Below, in pieces: positions 9,940 to 21,600 of a stretch of 64,000 nt of DNA; position 1 is the first letter of the stretch; the number at the start of each line of letters is the position of its first letter. The position numbers and the translations under genes are program-made. The DNA comes from Apteryx mantelli. Its lineage: Eukaryota > Chordata > Aves > Apterygiformes > Apterygidae. The stretch is from NCBI RefSeq assembly GCF_036417845.1, contig NC_089979.1, forward strand, positions 24,121,958-24,185,957, given 5' to 3'. Under the pieces are notes generated by a model. That model saw only the letters and a program-made list of their open reading frames with translations, had not been told where the DNA came from and did not search any database.

Positions 9940-12900
9940 ACAGTTCTTAATAGGCCATTTTTATTGAGAGTTAAGATCATAATGATTCCCCATGGTGTGC
10001 ATGATGCACCATGAAAACAAAATACAGAAGATCACTTTAGTAAATACACACTGGTTAAGCAATGCTACTTTTTGGCAAAGTGCTGTATTTTGTCATTTTT
10101 TCAGCTTGTATTAAACTATTAAGAGCCAGACATTCTTCTGTATCAAAAGGACTGCTACAAACAGAAGTGGCTCTGGAAAGAAGCTGCCATATATGCATAG
10201 TCTGAATGTACAGTATTAATCCTAACTGAAATGTCCCTTTTTAATCTTCAAGTTTGCTGTGTAAAGTTACACCTAGAAGGCACAGTTTTGTTTAAAATGC
10301 AAATCTGTCCATTGACCAATACATATGAAAATACAGTTTCAGCAAGATTCATGAGCATCAAATCAGCATCTGAGACAATGCAAGGTCTCCACTTTTACAA
10401 GAGAAAAAAAACAAACACATCCTAATACAATTCAAAACCATATAAAAAGCCACACAGCTCACTATTAAAACAGAAAACCAAAACAAATCTAACTGCCCAG
10501 CAGCTCCAGGCACAAAATGGGGCTAGACCAACATAAATATGCAAAACAAATTAACAAAAAGCCATTGATGCAGTACTCTATCTCACACAGTAACACAGTT
10601 TCCAATATTATGAACTGAGAAGCACAGCTTTGTGCAACAAAACAGTTTATATCCTGAAAGATATAGGCTTTCATCACCAGAAAGTTATCTAGTAATGTAG
10701 TATAAAAAGATCAGTATCTCCCAGTTCTAGGAGCAGTCTAAAGTTGCATTTACTTGCCTACTTAAAAAAAAACCAACCAAAACACACACAGACCAAGACT
10801 CTCATTCTAACACCTGGGAGCCTTATACTCTCAACTCCATCCCTCCATTAAAAGTTAAAGGATTACTTACTCCTTCCAACACAGGGAGGTGGAGATTCCA
10901 TCTTCCTTCATTTAACTTTAAGAAAATTAAAGCTGAAGGAAAGTAGTTACTTATATACAAAGAAAAATAAAACAGGAAAGTAAGGAATTTTCCTGAGCTA
11001 GAAAGTTGGCAGTGAGGAGAAGGAAATATAAATTGGACAAAAAGTCGGAGTGATAAAGGTAGATAATCTGAGGCAAGTAAAAGTATTTGTGTCAGTGAAT
11101 GGATGAGGGACTGGTGAAACTACAGCTATTTGCAGACAAATAAGCCAGAGTATTCGGACCACAGAAGAACTGCTGTATGAACATAGGTATGCACTGTTGA
11201 AGAGAATATTAACAAAACCCCTATTTTGGAAACTCAGTATAACCAGTTTTGTTTTCTGTCACTGTCCACATATGAGTCTGCATTCAACATGTCTTAAAAA
11301 AAAAAAAAGAGAGGGAGAGACTACTGTAGCCAGGAAAGCACCACTTGATCTTACACATCTATTTGTCAACATCCATTTGCAACAATCTTATCCAAACCCA
11401 GGAAGGCAGTACATCTGCAGTGAAACTAAGGTTGTAAGTGCTATTTTCTGTACACTAAGTATGCACCACAATGGTTCCAGGTGCAGCATGTGCAAAACTA
11501 ACTACATGAACTACATTCAGATTGCTGGGCTTTTGCTCCAGTGAAATTAACACATTTGGCCAAATTTTGAGAAACATATCATAGGTCTAGAATAATTCAC
11601 ATTAGTGATCTTACCTAATTTCGAAGGCTTCCCACCTGACTCCTTATACCAGCTTCGGTATAAGAACCACCGGAAGACATGGTTGAATGTAATGTTAATA
11701 CTTTAACACTCTAGGAACTAAATGCAGGAAAACAGTAAGTCATATGTTAAGCACTGAGAAAGGGAAATGGAGCAAACATTTTCCCCCTTTCTTCTGTGAC
11801 TATCTTTCTGCTTCCTCCCCTCTGTAACCATTTAATCTAGTTCCCAGACTGATCTATCAGGGCTCAGTATATCATGTGGCTGCTTTGTAATATATGCACT
11901 CTTTGTTAACCACTAAAACTAACTTTTGAGCATCTGCCTACTTCAAGCAAAGAAGATCTTGCACAGTGTTAAGAAAAATATTTGATAGTTTTTTGAATGG
12001 CTCTTCTTTCCTATTGGCCTACAGAATTTATATCCAGTTCCCCCCCGCCACCCCAAAATGCCTGAGATTGAATAGGAAAGCAACCACTGCTGATATACCT
12101 GAGGTTTTTATACATCTTGCTGTTACTCCATTAGTCCCCTAAGGCTGTTTTTCAGCATGCTTTTCCCTGCCACAAACTGCCCTTTATTTCCAGTAACTGT
12201 TAACTCAGATTTCATTGTTTTAGCTAGGACAGAATTAGGAGAACTTTTGATAAAGTCTTTCTTCTAGCGATTTTTGAGCTACTCTCAACCTATAAATACC
12301 TAACAGCAATTAGCAGCTCAGAAGTAGCCATCCACCAGCTTAACTTAAAAGAGTGGTCAGCTACCAATGGGATTAAAAGAACAACTGATCCATCCCTTTT
12401 TTCCTTAACTGGACTAGAGATTAAACAGAACAGGTTAGTTTTCTGTTTTTTAAACCTTCTTCAAAGACAGAGGAGAGGGGAAAAATAGAGAGAGGCATTA
12501 CAGAGGGGAAAAAAGCACTTGAACTGTACTAGATAAAATACAGTTTGGCTCTGGATTATGCATCTACACTTAACCCATAGGTCTACTTTTCCTTTCATTG
12601 CACCTTGAGGTACTACACCTGTAACACCAGAGTCATGTTGTACTGCAGAAATATTGGGGGACATTTAACCCTTTTCTGATACCCATATAAAGTATCCAAC
12701 ACACCTATTGACTCCACTCTCAACACAAGTAGGTACTAGGCAATGTAGATTAGATGTCCTTCTTGTAACAGTTCAGCATAGCTACGTAATATCCATTGGC
12801 AGCTATAGTATTTTCTTGTTAGAGTGTAATCATATATGCTGAATACAAATATACAAGCTGTCAAGTACTGGTCATTAAAGCATATGGCTAACCTCAAATT

Positions 12901-13238
12901 TTCTAACTCCGTTTGATTAATACAAAATGTAACTGATTTTTCCATCTGTTAAAAGCTTCTTTAAAATGCCAACTAAAAACCCATCTATACATCATAGTTT
13001 ATAAAAATATCACACAAACTATTGTACTGATAGGCTTCCAAGACATTGATATTTAACATCACCATTTAGGACTTACAGAAAGATGTTTAGAGATGTATGT
13101 GTTGTTTCAAATAAGTGTAACGCTAGTTATGATTGTTTGAGGAACTGATGATCAGCTTCAGATTGACCACACTTATCTATGCATGAAAACAAGAGCAACC
13201 TAAAAAAAAATTAAAACAGATTAAAACCACAAGAGCCA
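9940..13238 (-). other. TP53INP1: Probable TP53INP1 3'UTR (about 3.3 kb)
   Basis: On the minus strand the stop codon at 13239-13241 is followed by about 3.3 kb without coding signal, up to an AATAAA signal at 9960-9965 and a GU-rich stretch after it. A long 3'UTR with microRNA control is known for mammalian TP53INP1. The sequence GCACTTTG (minus strand, 10076-10083) is a full seed match for the miR-17/20/93/106 family. The UTR end is inferred from the hexamer, and earlier or later sites are possible. Confidence 0.6.
9960..9965 (-). terminator. TP53INP1: Poly(A) signal AATAAA, TP53INP1
   Basis: The plus strand reads TTTATT, so the minus strand carries the canonical AATAAA, followed 15-45 nt downstream by a TTTTATATTGTAGGTATGTT-like U/GU-rich stretch. 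It is the best-supported cleavage signal below the TP53INP1 stop codon. Confidence 0.5.
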
Positions 13239-13488
13239 TCAGTAATTGAACTGACGCTGGCAAGGCTGGTGAACAAACAGTCCATTGTGCTTGATTTGCC
13301 GCGAGTGGCAATCCCTGGTAAGATTTTGGCGACGGAGACCATTTCTGTTGAGATAGTGTCTTTCATTATGTTCTTTTATCCAGTGGGTAGGACGAAAGCT
13401 CTTGCTTTTTTCCAGAAAACTTGAACAAGTAGCAAGAGCTGCAACATAGCAGTGAACATGCTGTCCCATTTCATTTCGGGCCTCCATT
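13239..13488 (-). CDS. TP53INP1: TP53INP1 last coding exon, residues 154-236
   Basis: The acceptor CATTTTAG ends at 13489 and the exon completes the split Arg codon (AG|A), then reads MEARNEMGQHVHCYVAAL and the basic C-terminus QNLTRDCHSRQIKHN, ending in QFNY-TGA. This is the region shared with TP53INP2/DOR in the family. The methionine at 155 is internal and not a start. Confidence 0.93.
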
Positions 13489-16400
13489 CTAAAATGTAAC
13501 AAGCACATATCAGTCACTATTTTTTGAAAAAGAAATTAAAGTTATAAAGAGGGCATGAGAATATTAATGTTGACATCCAGCATTTCAAAAGGGCACCTGC
13601 ATGCTACTACACTGGACAAAGATTTGGGCTGAAGTTAAGCCAAATCAATTTAGAAAAACCATGTTGATAAGCAATGTCTACTTTTGCTAACTCACTTTTT
13701 CCTGTTAAAGGCAACACAATAGGCCTTGGACATCTAGTGTATTATTCTATTGTGCCCTTCCATCTCCCACCCCCCCCAGCCCCAAAATGCAACAGGCACC
13801 AGAAGTCAGAGGTGATGTGTGTCACACTGACTTTTAGAAGACTTAGATTTATTCACTAGGCAAAGTTCGGCTTAAAAAAAAAAAAAAAAAAATCAACTTG
13901 ACATGAGTTATTCAGACTGAAAACAGGAAGTGCACTAGTGAAGATGTTTGTTTGGATTGGTAGCCATGCAAGTAAATCCAAATGACATTCATACACAGGA
14001 ATGGGAAAGATGGACCAGTTGTGACACCCTGGAAATAACTTAAAAGGATCTTTCCTCAACCAGACCTCTTGATTTCATGAGCAAAGAGTCAGCAGTTTTG
14101 GCAAATCCCTACTCCATCATGCACTAGTTAAACAAAACAGCAGCCTATGCAAGCAGGGACTGACATGTTGAAAAAGGACTTCCTACTTCACAGAACAATC
14201 ACTGGTGTTTCCTGAAGCTTCCAAAGTGAAGATAAAAATAGCTTGGCAGATTTAAAAATAATGCAAATCCCAAGTCCGAGTGCCACATGAGACCAGTGGC
14301 ACAGCAGTTGATTTCTTCCTCCCTCCCCTAGGGGCTGACTACTAGCCTGCAACTCTGATGCCAAGGAAGGATGGCTGCAAGACCTAGGCGCTTGCTCAAG
14401 CATGAGCAAGAGGTCTCTTGGGAAGTCTGTTTTTCAGTACTAGCATGCCTCTAACAAAGGACAGCAGCCTCTGACTGGTTTAATTTGCATTTATTGTATA
14501 AAGTCTCTGTGGACTCTTGGAAAGTCTATGATAAGAGCCTGGTCTGCCATGGCCCAGTATGCCTTCTCAGTCTTGCTCCCAGGAGGGAGGGGCTGGGGGG
14601 GACACATATGTGACTGGCACAGGAGTGAGCTCCTTCACCCCCCTCTGCTCCACACTGTAGGAAATACTCCGTCAGCAAGATATCTTGCCCCCTCCCCTCT
14701 TTTTTTTTTTAATATCAAAATCCACTTGCTTTTATTGCCCTGAGTAGTTTCAGTTGAAAGGACTGGAGTGTACAGAATCAAGAATAGCCATGCATGACAT
14801 GCTAGTTTTCCTGTTCATTCAGACAGTGTCTTAGACTTAGCACTGGAAATACGAAGCAAGAAACAAATGTGAACAAGTTAACCCAAATGAATTTGCAGTA
14901 ATTTGCATAGAAAAACTGCTTACAAACTACAACAGTTTAGCTTACATACAGGTCTCTACAAATATGGAGCTCCTGTTTTCTAAACTTGGTGATTCCTTAA
15001 CATGCTCAACAGTGCTGGAGCTGGAACTCCAAATGAAACATCACTAAGGAAAGCTGCAAGGAGCTAGGACGCCACAACACATCTTGCTGTTAGAATGTGT
15101 ATTTCCTGAGCATGCCTTCACTTCATATCATTAAGCTCATGAAGACCATCAGCTGCTAATACACAGTGCTGTGGTTTATTATGGAAAAATATGGCTAACT
15201 TAAAGGAGGGGGGAAGTTTATGCAACATCCTTTTGATTTGAAAATGAATTAACAAGGAGCAAATAGAGACTTCTTCCAAAGAAGGAAAGAAGATTCAAAA
15301 ACACTGATCCAGGATATTTCAACTTTTTCCTTTTACTATCAAGTACTCATCCAGCACTTGTTTGTAAACCAATACTTTTTACTTGCCACTTTAAAAAGAG
15401 TGAAGCTGGAATAGCAGAGCTGGTTTAAGTTAGCTAGAAGGCCATGGACTCTTCTGAAACACGGCATTCTGGTATCTTAGTTGTTGCTTTTGGTGGTCTG
15501 GCACTAGTGAATCCCAGGTACTAGGAGAACAGGGCTGATTAGACCCAGACCCTCTAAAAAGACATTTTGACCACACTGATAGAGACTAAAGCCAGACTGT
15601 TGCTATATACATTTTCTGACATGCCCCCAGCATCTATTTTGCTAAAAAGCAGAAGTGTCCTGCTAACTGCACTATATGGACAGACCTCACAAGAAAAATT
15701 AAAGGATTCAGATCTCTCAATTAATCTTTAAGTAGTTTTTCTGCACTTAGCATTTTTGGCTTGTTAAAGCAGATGTAGTTAGGCTTGATCGAGTAACATA
15801 ATTTGGCACAAAGGTTAGTCCTAAAACCAGTATTGTTTTGGCATAGAAGGCTCTAAAGGAAGCAGTGTTGCTAGCAGACTGATCAAACAAGAAGCACTGT
15901 CCCAAAACAGTAGTACTTACTGTGCCAGTGTGCCTTAAGCAGCTTTTCTTGGCCCTACAATGTTAAATGGCCAACCATTAAACCACTAGAGATTTCAAAA
16001 CAGCTTTTGAAACTTAACGCATTAGTGTCATTGATTTCCTCAGTTTCTGTACTTTATCTCAGCTTTAGACTTAAAATTATGCCCACTTTTGTCACCCAAA
16101 ACAATTCTCATACACAGAAGGCTTGATCCCCGATGAAGCAACACCACCACTAAATTCAGCGTGAAGACACTTAACCACACACCAGTTCAGTGTCACACCT
16201 CTAGCTTCCCAACATACACAAGTAGCTTAACTGCACTGCTTAACATAATACAAGATTAGTCTCTAGAATAATTTATACCAGCATCCCTAGTTCACAAGTC
16301 ACTAGGGAAAGTCAGTAAATGACTTTGCTTGTTACTATCCACTGGAGATTAATGGTGTAGATAAACTGGCCTATCTTTGGACTAGACTGTGCCATGCCTA

Positions 16401-18152
16401 ACAGCCTATAATTGTTTTGCAGATTCCTCCAGACCCTCATTTTTAGAGGTGCTGTGTACTCAAAGCTTCCATCCGATTTAAGTTAATCTGGATCCTTGAT
16501 GCTTAACACTGCAAACTGCCCTTCCCAAGTAATCAGATCCTTAATCTTAGAGGACAGGAAATTTGTATCAGCACCATGCTTCAGTATTATACAGCAGTGT
16601 ATGTCTTCTCACAACAAAAAAACCCACCCATTTCTTTGAACTAGCAGCTTTAAATATAGCTAGGAGCTGACTGGAGAAGTCCATGGGTAGGGAACAACTT
16701 CAGTCCCGGGAACAACTTCACCACTACACTGTCACCACTTTCTGTATGACAAAGCTCACTATACTATGACTTTTTACTTATTGTTTCTAAGGGTAAGCAC
16801 CAGAGGGAGATAAAGTCAGTCAACCTTTGTTACTCATCAAGATTCACAAACATTTGAATATGTGGGCAAGGGTGGAGTCTTGATGGTAAAAAAAATATTG
16901 TATTTACACATACATGTATACTATGTTTGTATAAAGGTATACACCTTTATACACTCAAAGCACTGAGTCAAACTGAGTCTGCAGTCATTCTGTACAACTG
17001 GCTCTTTAGGACCCAAAACCTAGCAGTATAACTTTTGACCTCACTAAAAGTAGAAGTTTACAAAGTCAATTTTTACCCTGTAAGCAGTAAGTTTTGTGGA
17101 ATCTTTCAGTTTGGTTTTGTTTCACAAGCCACCCATGTTAAAATTCATCCTGCCCAGACTTATCACTAGATTAGTTTTTGTCCGAGACCCACCCCATCAG
17201 AATGGAGAAAGTAATATCTTTCACCTCAAAGTGACTAAAAGGGTACTGACTAATGTTTATTAAAATTAAAACGTAGCTATGGAGGGGCCAAAGTGCTTTC
17301 AAATTTACATTATCAGCTACACAATTTACTGCCACCAGTTTCAACAGGACTGGAGTGAGTTCTGTGAGGGAACAGTTAGGCCCCATAAGTATTCGTTAGT
17401 GTCAAAACAGCACATCCAATTGTTTTCTGGCACAGTCATCTTGTGTAACATTTCTCTAAGCAGGCAAGAGGCTCTGACCACCTTACCTCAACTTATGTAG
17501 TATTCATGCTTTATTCACTTGCTCTGAAATAAGCTGGAAAATTCAGTATTAAGTTTGAGCTAAACAAGTAGAAACCAGATATTTTTAGTGACAGAACTCC
17601 TTGGCAAGTAGTATTTGCTTAGCAAAAGAAATTGGACATACCTGGGACTACCTGGACTGTGAAACTCCTCATTTCCACAGCTAGTCTCATTAAGGCTGTG
17701 ACAGGTATTATGGACAGCATACACTGACATGCTGGGATGCTCTATCAGGAGGTTCTCCATAGGACTGGTTTCAACTTTTATAGTGGTTAATCCACCTGCA
17801 GTAAAACATGGGGGAGGGGTAATAAACCAGCTCTCCTCCATTGGACACGAATCGAACTGGATGAAACAGGATTCATTGGCCTCCGGCAAATGTTCCAAAG
17901 GAGCTGGTAAACAAGAGAAGACTGGCGAGCTGTCCACAGCTGATGTTTTGGTGATGTCCGCTTCCTCTGTGGAGGAATTAGTGCAAGTGTCTGCTGGAGG
18001 TGGCCATTAGTCAGTTGAGAGGAAGCCATGGACATTGGTGATTGCAGGAGATCGAAAACAACAAGGTCATACGTAGTCAGAAACAGGATACAAAAAACAA
18101 AGAAACAGAAATAAACCACCATCAGCATGTACACAAGTTTGGGTTTTTTTGG

Positions 18153-18183
<31 letters not shown>

Positions 18184-18653
18184 CAAGGGGAGGGGAAAGG
18201 GAGTTCCCTGACAGCCTATGTTAGACATGTAAAACAACTGTTATCAGTAAAGCAATACAATTGTGTAATAAGTCAAATATGTTTTATCTGTACAAATGGT
18301 TCTGCTGAAGCACAAGTGTGTCAAGTTTATAAGCATGACATCATTTCTCTCATCAGTTTACATAACATGTTTGGTAGGTTTGTTTGGAAAACACTCCACA
18401 CTCAACATAAACAAAAACAATGTGGATTAAAGTTCCTTATGAGTTACTGGTATCTTTAGATGGAAGTATGACAAATAGAAAGTATGACAAATAGAACTAC
18501 AGCAGGAAGTAGGCAGAGCTTATATTTGACAGACATCTTACCTATAAAATCAACCAGAATCCATTCGTCATCTTCTTTCTCACTGAACTCGGGCTCCTGG
18601 CTGGACAAGCTATCAATCTCTCCCATGAACATGTTATTTAACCTCTGGAACAT
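13239..18653 (-). CDS. TP53INP1: TP53INP1, tumor protein p53-inducible nuclear protein 1
   Basis: Three coding exons (18542-18653, 17642-17990, 13239-13488) join in phase to 711 nt, 236 residues plus TGA; the human alpha form has 240. The protein begins MFQRLNNMFMGEIDSL and ends in RQFNY. Seen: an acidic segment with the LC3-interacting motif W31-I-L-V34 (EDDEWILVDFI), a conserved central block with MEESWFITPPPCFTAGG, and a basic C-terminal block containing SFRPTHWIKEHNERHYLNR. Family knowledge: a p53/p73-induced stress protein that moves between PML nuclear bodies and autophagosomes, binds LC3/GABARAP, and promotes HIPK2/PKCdelta phosphorylation of p53, cell-cycle arrest, apoptosis and mitophagy. 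The start is the first ATG after the exon's splice acceptor and matches the family N-terminus. The gene is transcribed away from NDUFAF6. Identity is certain; UTR limits are inferred. Confidence 0.95.
13874..13892. repeat. Poly(A) run, 19 bp
   Basis: Uninterrupted A19 on the plus strand (poly-T in the direction of TP53INP1 transcription), inside the last TP53INP1 intron about 385 bp upstream of the last exon. Confidence 0.9.
16929..16952. repeat. Perfect 10-bp inverted repeat with 4-nt loop
   Basis: GTATAAAGGT, loop ATAC, ACCTTTATAC. The arms are exactly complementary. It lies in a TP53INP1 intron next to other alternating TA/CA sequence, so it may be only a low-complexity product. Confidence 0.85.
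17642..17990 (-). CDS. TP53INP1: TP53INP1 second coding exon, residues 38-153
   Basis: The acceptor CTCCAGCAG ends at 17991 and the donor after AGTCCCAG is GTATGTCC at 17641. The exon carries the Ser/Thr-rich and acidic TNSSTEEADITKTSAV segment, then the most conserved part of the family, including FITPPPCFTAGGLTTIKVE and MENLLIEHPSMSVYAVHN. Reading through the donor would add about 25 unrelated residues before a stop, so intron retention would give a protein lacking the C-terminal block. Confidence 0.93.
18153..18174. repeat. Poly(T) run, 22 bp
   Basis: T22 preceded by T7GG on the plus strand, inside a short TP53INP1 intron. Open frames across it (runs of Phe or Lys) are artefacts. Confidence 0.9.
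18465..18496. repeat. Perfect 16-bp tandem duplication near a splice donor
   Basis: AGTATGACAAATAGAA occurs twice back to back, 45-77 bp inside the intron from the donor of the first TP53INP1 coding exon. The absence of any mismatch suggests a recent event. Confidence 0.9.
18542..18653 (-). CDS. TP53INP1: TP53INP1 first coding exon, residues 1-37
   Basis: The ATG at 18653-18651 stands two bases inside the exon. The acceptor CTTGTTCCTGCCTTAG ends at 18656, so the exon probably starts at 18655. It ends in GATTTTATAG with donor GTAAGATG at 18541, leaving phase 1. It encodes the whole LC3-interacting segment (W31, V34). Confidence 0.92.
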
Positions 18654-18655
18654 TA

Positions 18656-21600
18656 CTAAGGCAGGAACAAGACTTTGGTTTGTAGGTCTTTATATCCAAG
18701 GTTTAAGGTACAGCTCACACTGTATTAGCAGAGCGGCATAGACTTGACATTAAAGTGCATACATGCTTTATCAGCTTAGGTACAGGACATGCAGAGTCAT
18801 GACTGGCAAAAAGTTGTTCATGTGAAACCTGCAAAAAGGTGACAGGGTCTTAATGACATAGCAACAGATAACATCCCTATGGAACAAACTGAAGGAAAAA
18901 CACACACCAGCACACACAAAACACCCCAACAACCTATTATTAGTGCAGTTTGAGGCACCAGAGAAAGTATTTCCTACCAGGAAATGCAGCTTTGCTGGCA
19001 CTCATCATCCCCTCCCAGCCAGATACCCACAGGAAAAGCCTAGGTCTCCTCATAGAGCCGTCAGCCTTCCTCCTCGATCTTCCTCCCCATGCAAAGGTCT
19101 GTTTTGCTCTTGACCCTCATTCTCCTATGTCAGTGGGAGGAGAGGACATTCATACAGAGATGTTGTGTCTACACTGACTGAGGTCCTCCAGACAGACCAT
19201 TACCCTTGCACTTCTCCCATCTTCCTCCTGAACAGAGAGAAAGACATGAAGAGCAAGTGCATGGACTGAAGCAGCAAACTGCATCTTTCCTGTTGAAACA
19301 GCCTCACACCTCAGTCCACACAAACGCACCTCTCCCTAAGACTCCTCTGAAGGCTTCCCATGGTACCCAAGGGAGCATTTCTCCTTCTCCTCTTTCCTTA
19401 TGACATATGATTCAGGGCCACTACCTACAAGCTAGTAGGAAAGAACATACTGTCTTCAGGTTCAAAGTGCACTGCATAGTTATCAGTGGAATTTTTTTTC
19501 CACTGCAAATGTCTAACTAATCATGTAGGGTAATTCTAAATAACTAGAGGAAAAAGTAGCTTCTGTATATTTAATCAAAAGCAACATCAATTTCTCAGTA
19601 GTATACTTCCTTAAATGTAGATTTAATGACAATCACCATGGGCCTGAACTCTATTTACATTTGGGAATTAAGACCAAAAATCCTTTAACTACTAAGAAGT
19701 TGAACATTCAGCCTTCTCAGATCACCATACTTGCATTCAAAATATTTATGCATTGAACCAACAAACAGAAGCCATTATATAGCTTTTAAATTACTTATTC
19801 AGCTATTTAGGAATGATATTTAGTGATTTAACTACAAATTAATTTCACCATAGTAGTATATGAATTACCCATAGCATGTTTGAAATACTAGAGATTAAAT
19901 ATCCATTTCAATAATTAAATAGGGGAAGGACATTTATGTAAGAGTAAGAATGTCTCGATTCAGACAAAGCAAGACACACTACACTACAGAAAAACATTCA
20001 AACATAACCAGCCATTTTTAAAAGATACAATCCACAAAGAATATTATTGAAGTCCATTATACCCTGCTCCATCCTATAATGCTCAGTCCATAGGAAAGGG
20101 TCATTTTTGCCTCCTATGTCATCTTAGCCCAGAACACCAGACCCCACCACCTATTTAAGTGCAGCAATGAGCAACTGCTTCCTGCAATGCTGACTCTTAC
20201 ACACAGACATTAATGTAGCTATCTCCTTATTGGAAAGGCACAGGAAGATAGGATTAGAATTCAAAATAGTCTTCACAAGTCAAAAAAGCAATATGAAAAG
20301 GTGTAGTGTAACTCAAGGAGTTAGGTACTCTGTAATTCTTAGACAGGAACAATCAGCTGCAAGAAAATACAAGACTAGGAACAATTGGCCCAGCTACAGT
20401 TGTGATAAAAGGGTATTACGGATAATGCTTTGAATGCATGTCAACAAATTGTATTGTTGCATAAAAGCCTAAATATCATAACAGGATATATTTTGCAGTC
20501 AACACTCTTGTTTGTATTAAGAGCTAACCCTTCTGCTCCGTTTAATACTGCTAAGGCCTCAGCTTGAGTTTGTATCTAGTTTTTAGTACCAAGCTTGAAG
20601 TCAAACATCCAGACAGATCTAGAAGCAAGCTACAAGAATGATCAGAAGTCTAAAGCTATATAAGAAGAGATTATAAAAAAATGTAGAAGCTTGACAGAGG
20701 GAAGGAGAGAAACGACAGAGTGGAAGAAGAGGCAAACAGGTGTTTATTCCCTTCTTCTACATCTGCAGTAGGTAGATGTAGCAGCAATGGCTTTTATTCG
20801 CAGTTAGGTTCAATTTTCAGTGGTTAGCAGGAAAGCCTTTTAACCATAAGAGTTGCTAAGCCTGGGCAGGTTTTCTAAGGAAATGCAAAATTTCCACATA
20901 GAGTTGTTACTAAGTACTTAAACCTTTTCAAGAAGGTGCTTAAAATATAGACAGAACTTGCCATTGATAAGGAAACAGGACTGTAAATGACAGCTTGAAG
21001 TCTGTAGTTTTCCAGTTACCTTCTGCATCTATCCATAACACTCTTCTGGCACAAAGCCTAGAGGGGAAAAAAAAAGGTTAGATTTTTCTTTATGTTAACT
21101 AGCAAGCCACAGTGTAGTTATAGGCTGCACTCACAGCAAAGCATGCTGATCAGTACCAGCTCTTTCCTTGTACTCCCCATTCTACATGCACCTGCGACCT
21201 CTTTCCTAGATCTGGACTGGAAGTTCCCTGGGGCAGTGGCTGCCTTTGCTCCAAGTACAGAGCTGAGCAAGATGAGAGATCCCACACTCCTATATTGAGA
21301 TATAGATGTTATAGCAACATAAAGTAATTAACCTCTACCAAGCAAACATGACAGATCAGTTCCCAGAGGACACAGATACAATATCAATGCTAAACAAACT
21401 ACAGCTGTTGACCTATAGACATTTCTCTGTAGAAGGGCAGACTAAAAGCAAGTTGTCTCATCCCCCTCCCCCCAAATCTGAATAATTTAGAAACGGGTTT
21501 GACATCCTTTCGGAATAGTGCATCTAAACCTGCCATGCTTTCGTGCGATCGCACAAGCCAGATGGAGACCGAGAGGTCAGTAGCACTATTATCAAGGAGC

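Larger units (their letters stand above)
13489..17641 (-). other. TP53INP1: TP53INP1 intron between coding exons 2 and 3 (4.15 kb)
   Basis: GT-AG intron. It contains an A19 run at 13874-13892, a small inverted repeat at 16929-16952 and a 13-bp repeated phrase (GGGAACAACTTCA) near 16690-16720. No other gene is recognised. A mammalian beta isoform uses an extra exon in this interval, and I could not identify an avian equivalent. Confidence 0.7.
17991..18541 (-). other. TP53INP1: TP53INP1 intron between coding exons 1 and 2 (551 bp)
   Basis: GT-AG intron. On the plus strand it carries T7-GG-T22 (18144-18174), which is A-rich in transcript sense, and close to the donor a perfect 16-bp tandem duplication. 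Confidence 0.85.

Noticed and set aside
13874-13892. Poly(A) runs (also 18153-18174, 40228-40245, 58079-58098, 59448-59476) as tails of processed retrocopies
   Set aside because: No gene-like or SINE-like body was recognised next to any of them, so simple microsatellites are the better explanation.
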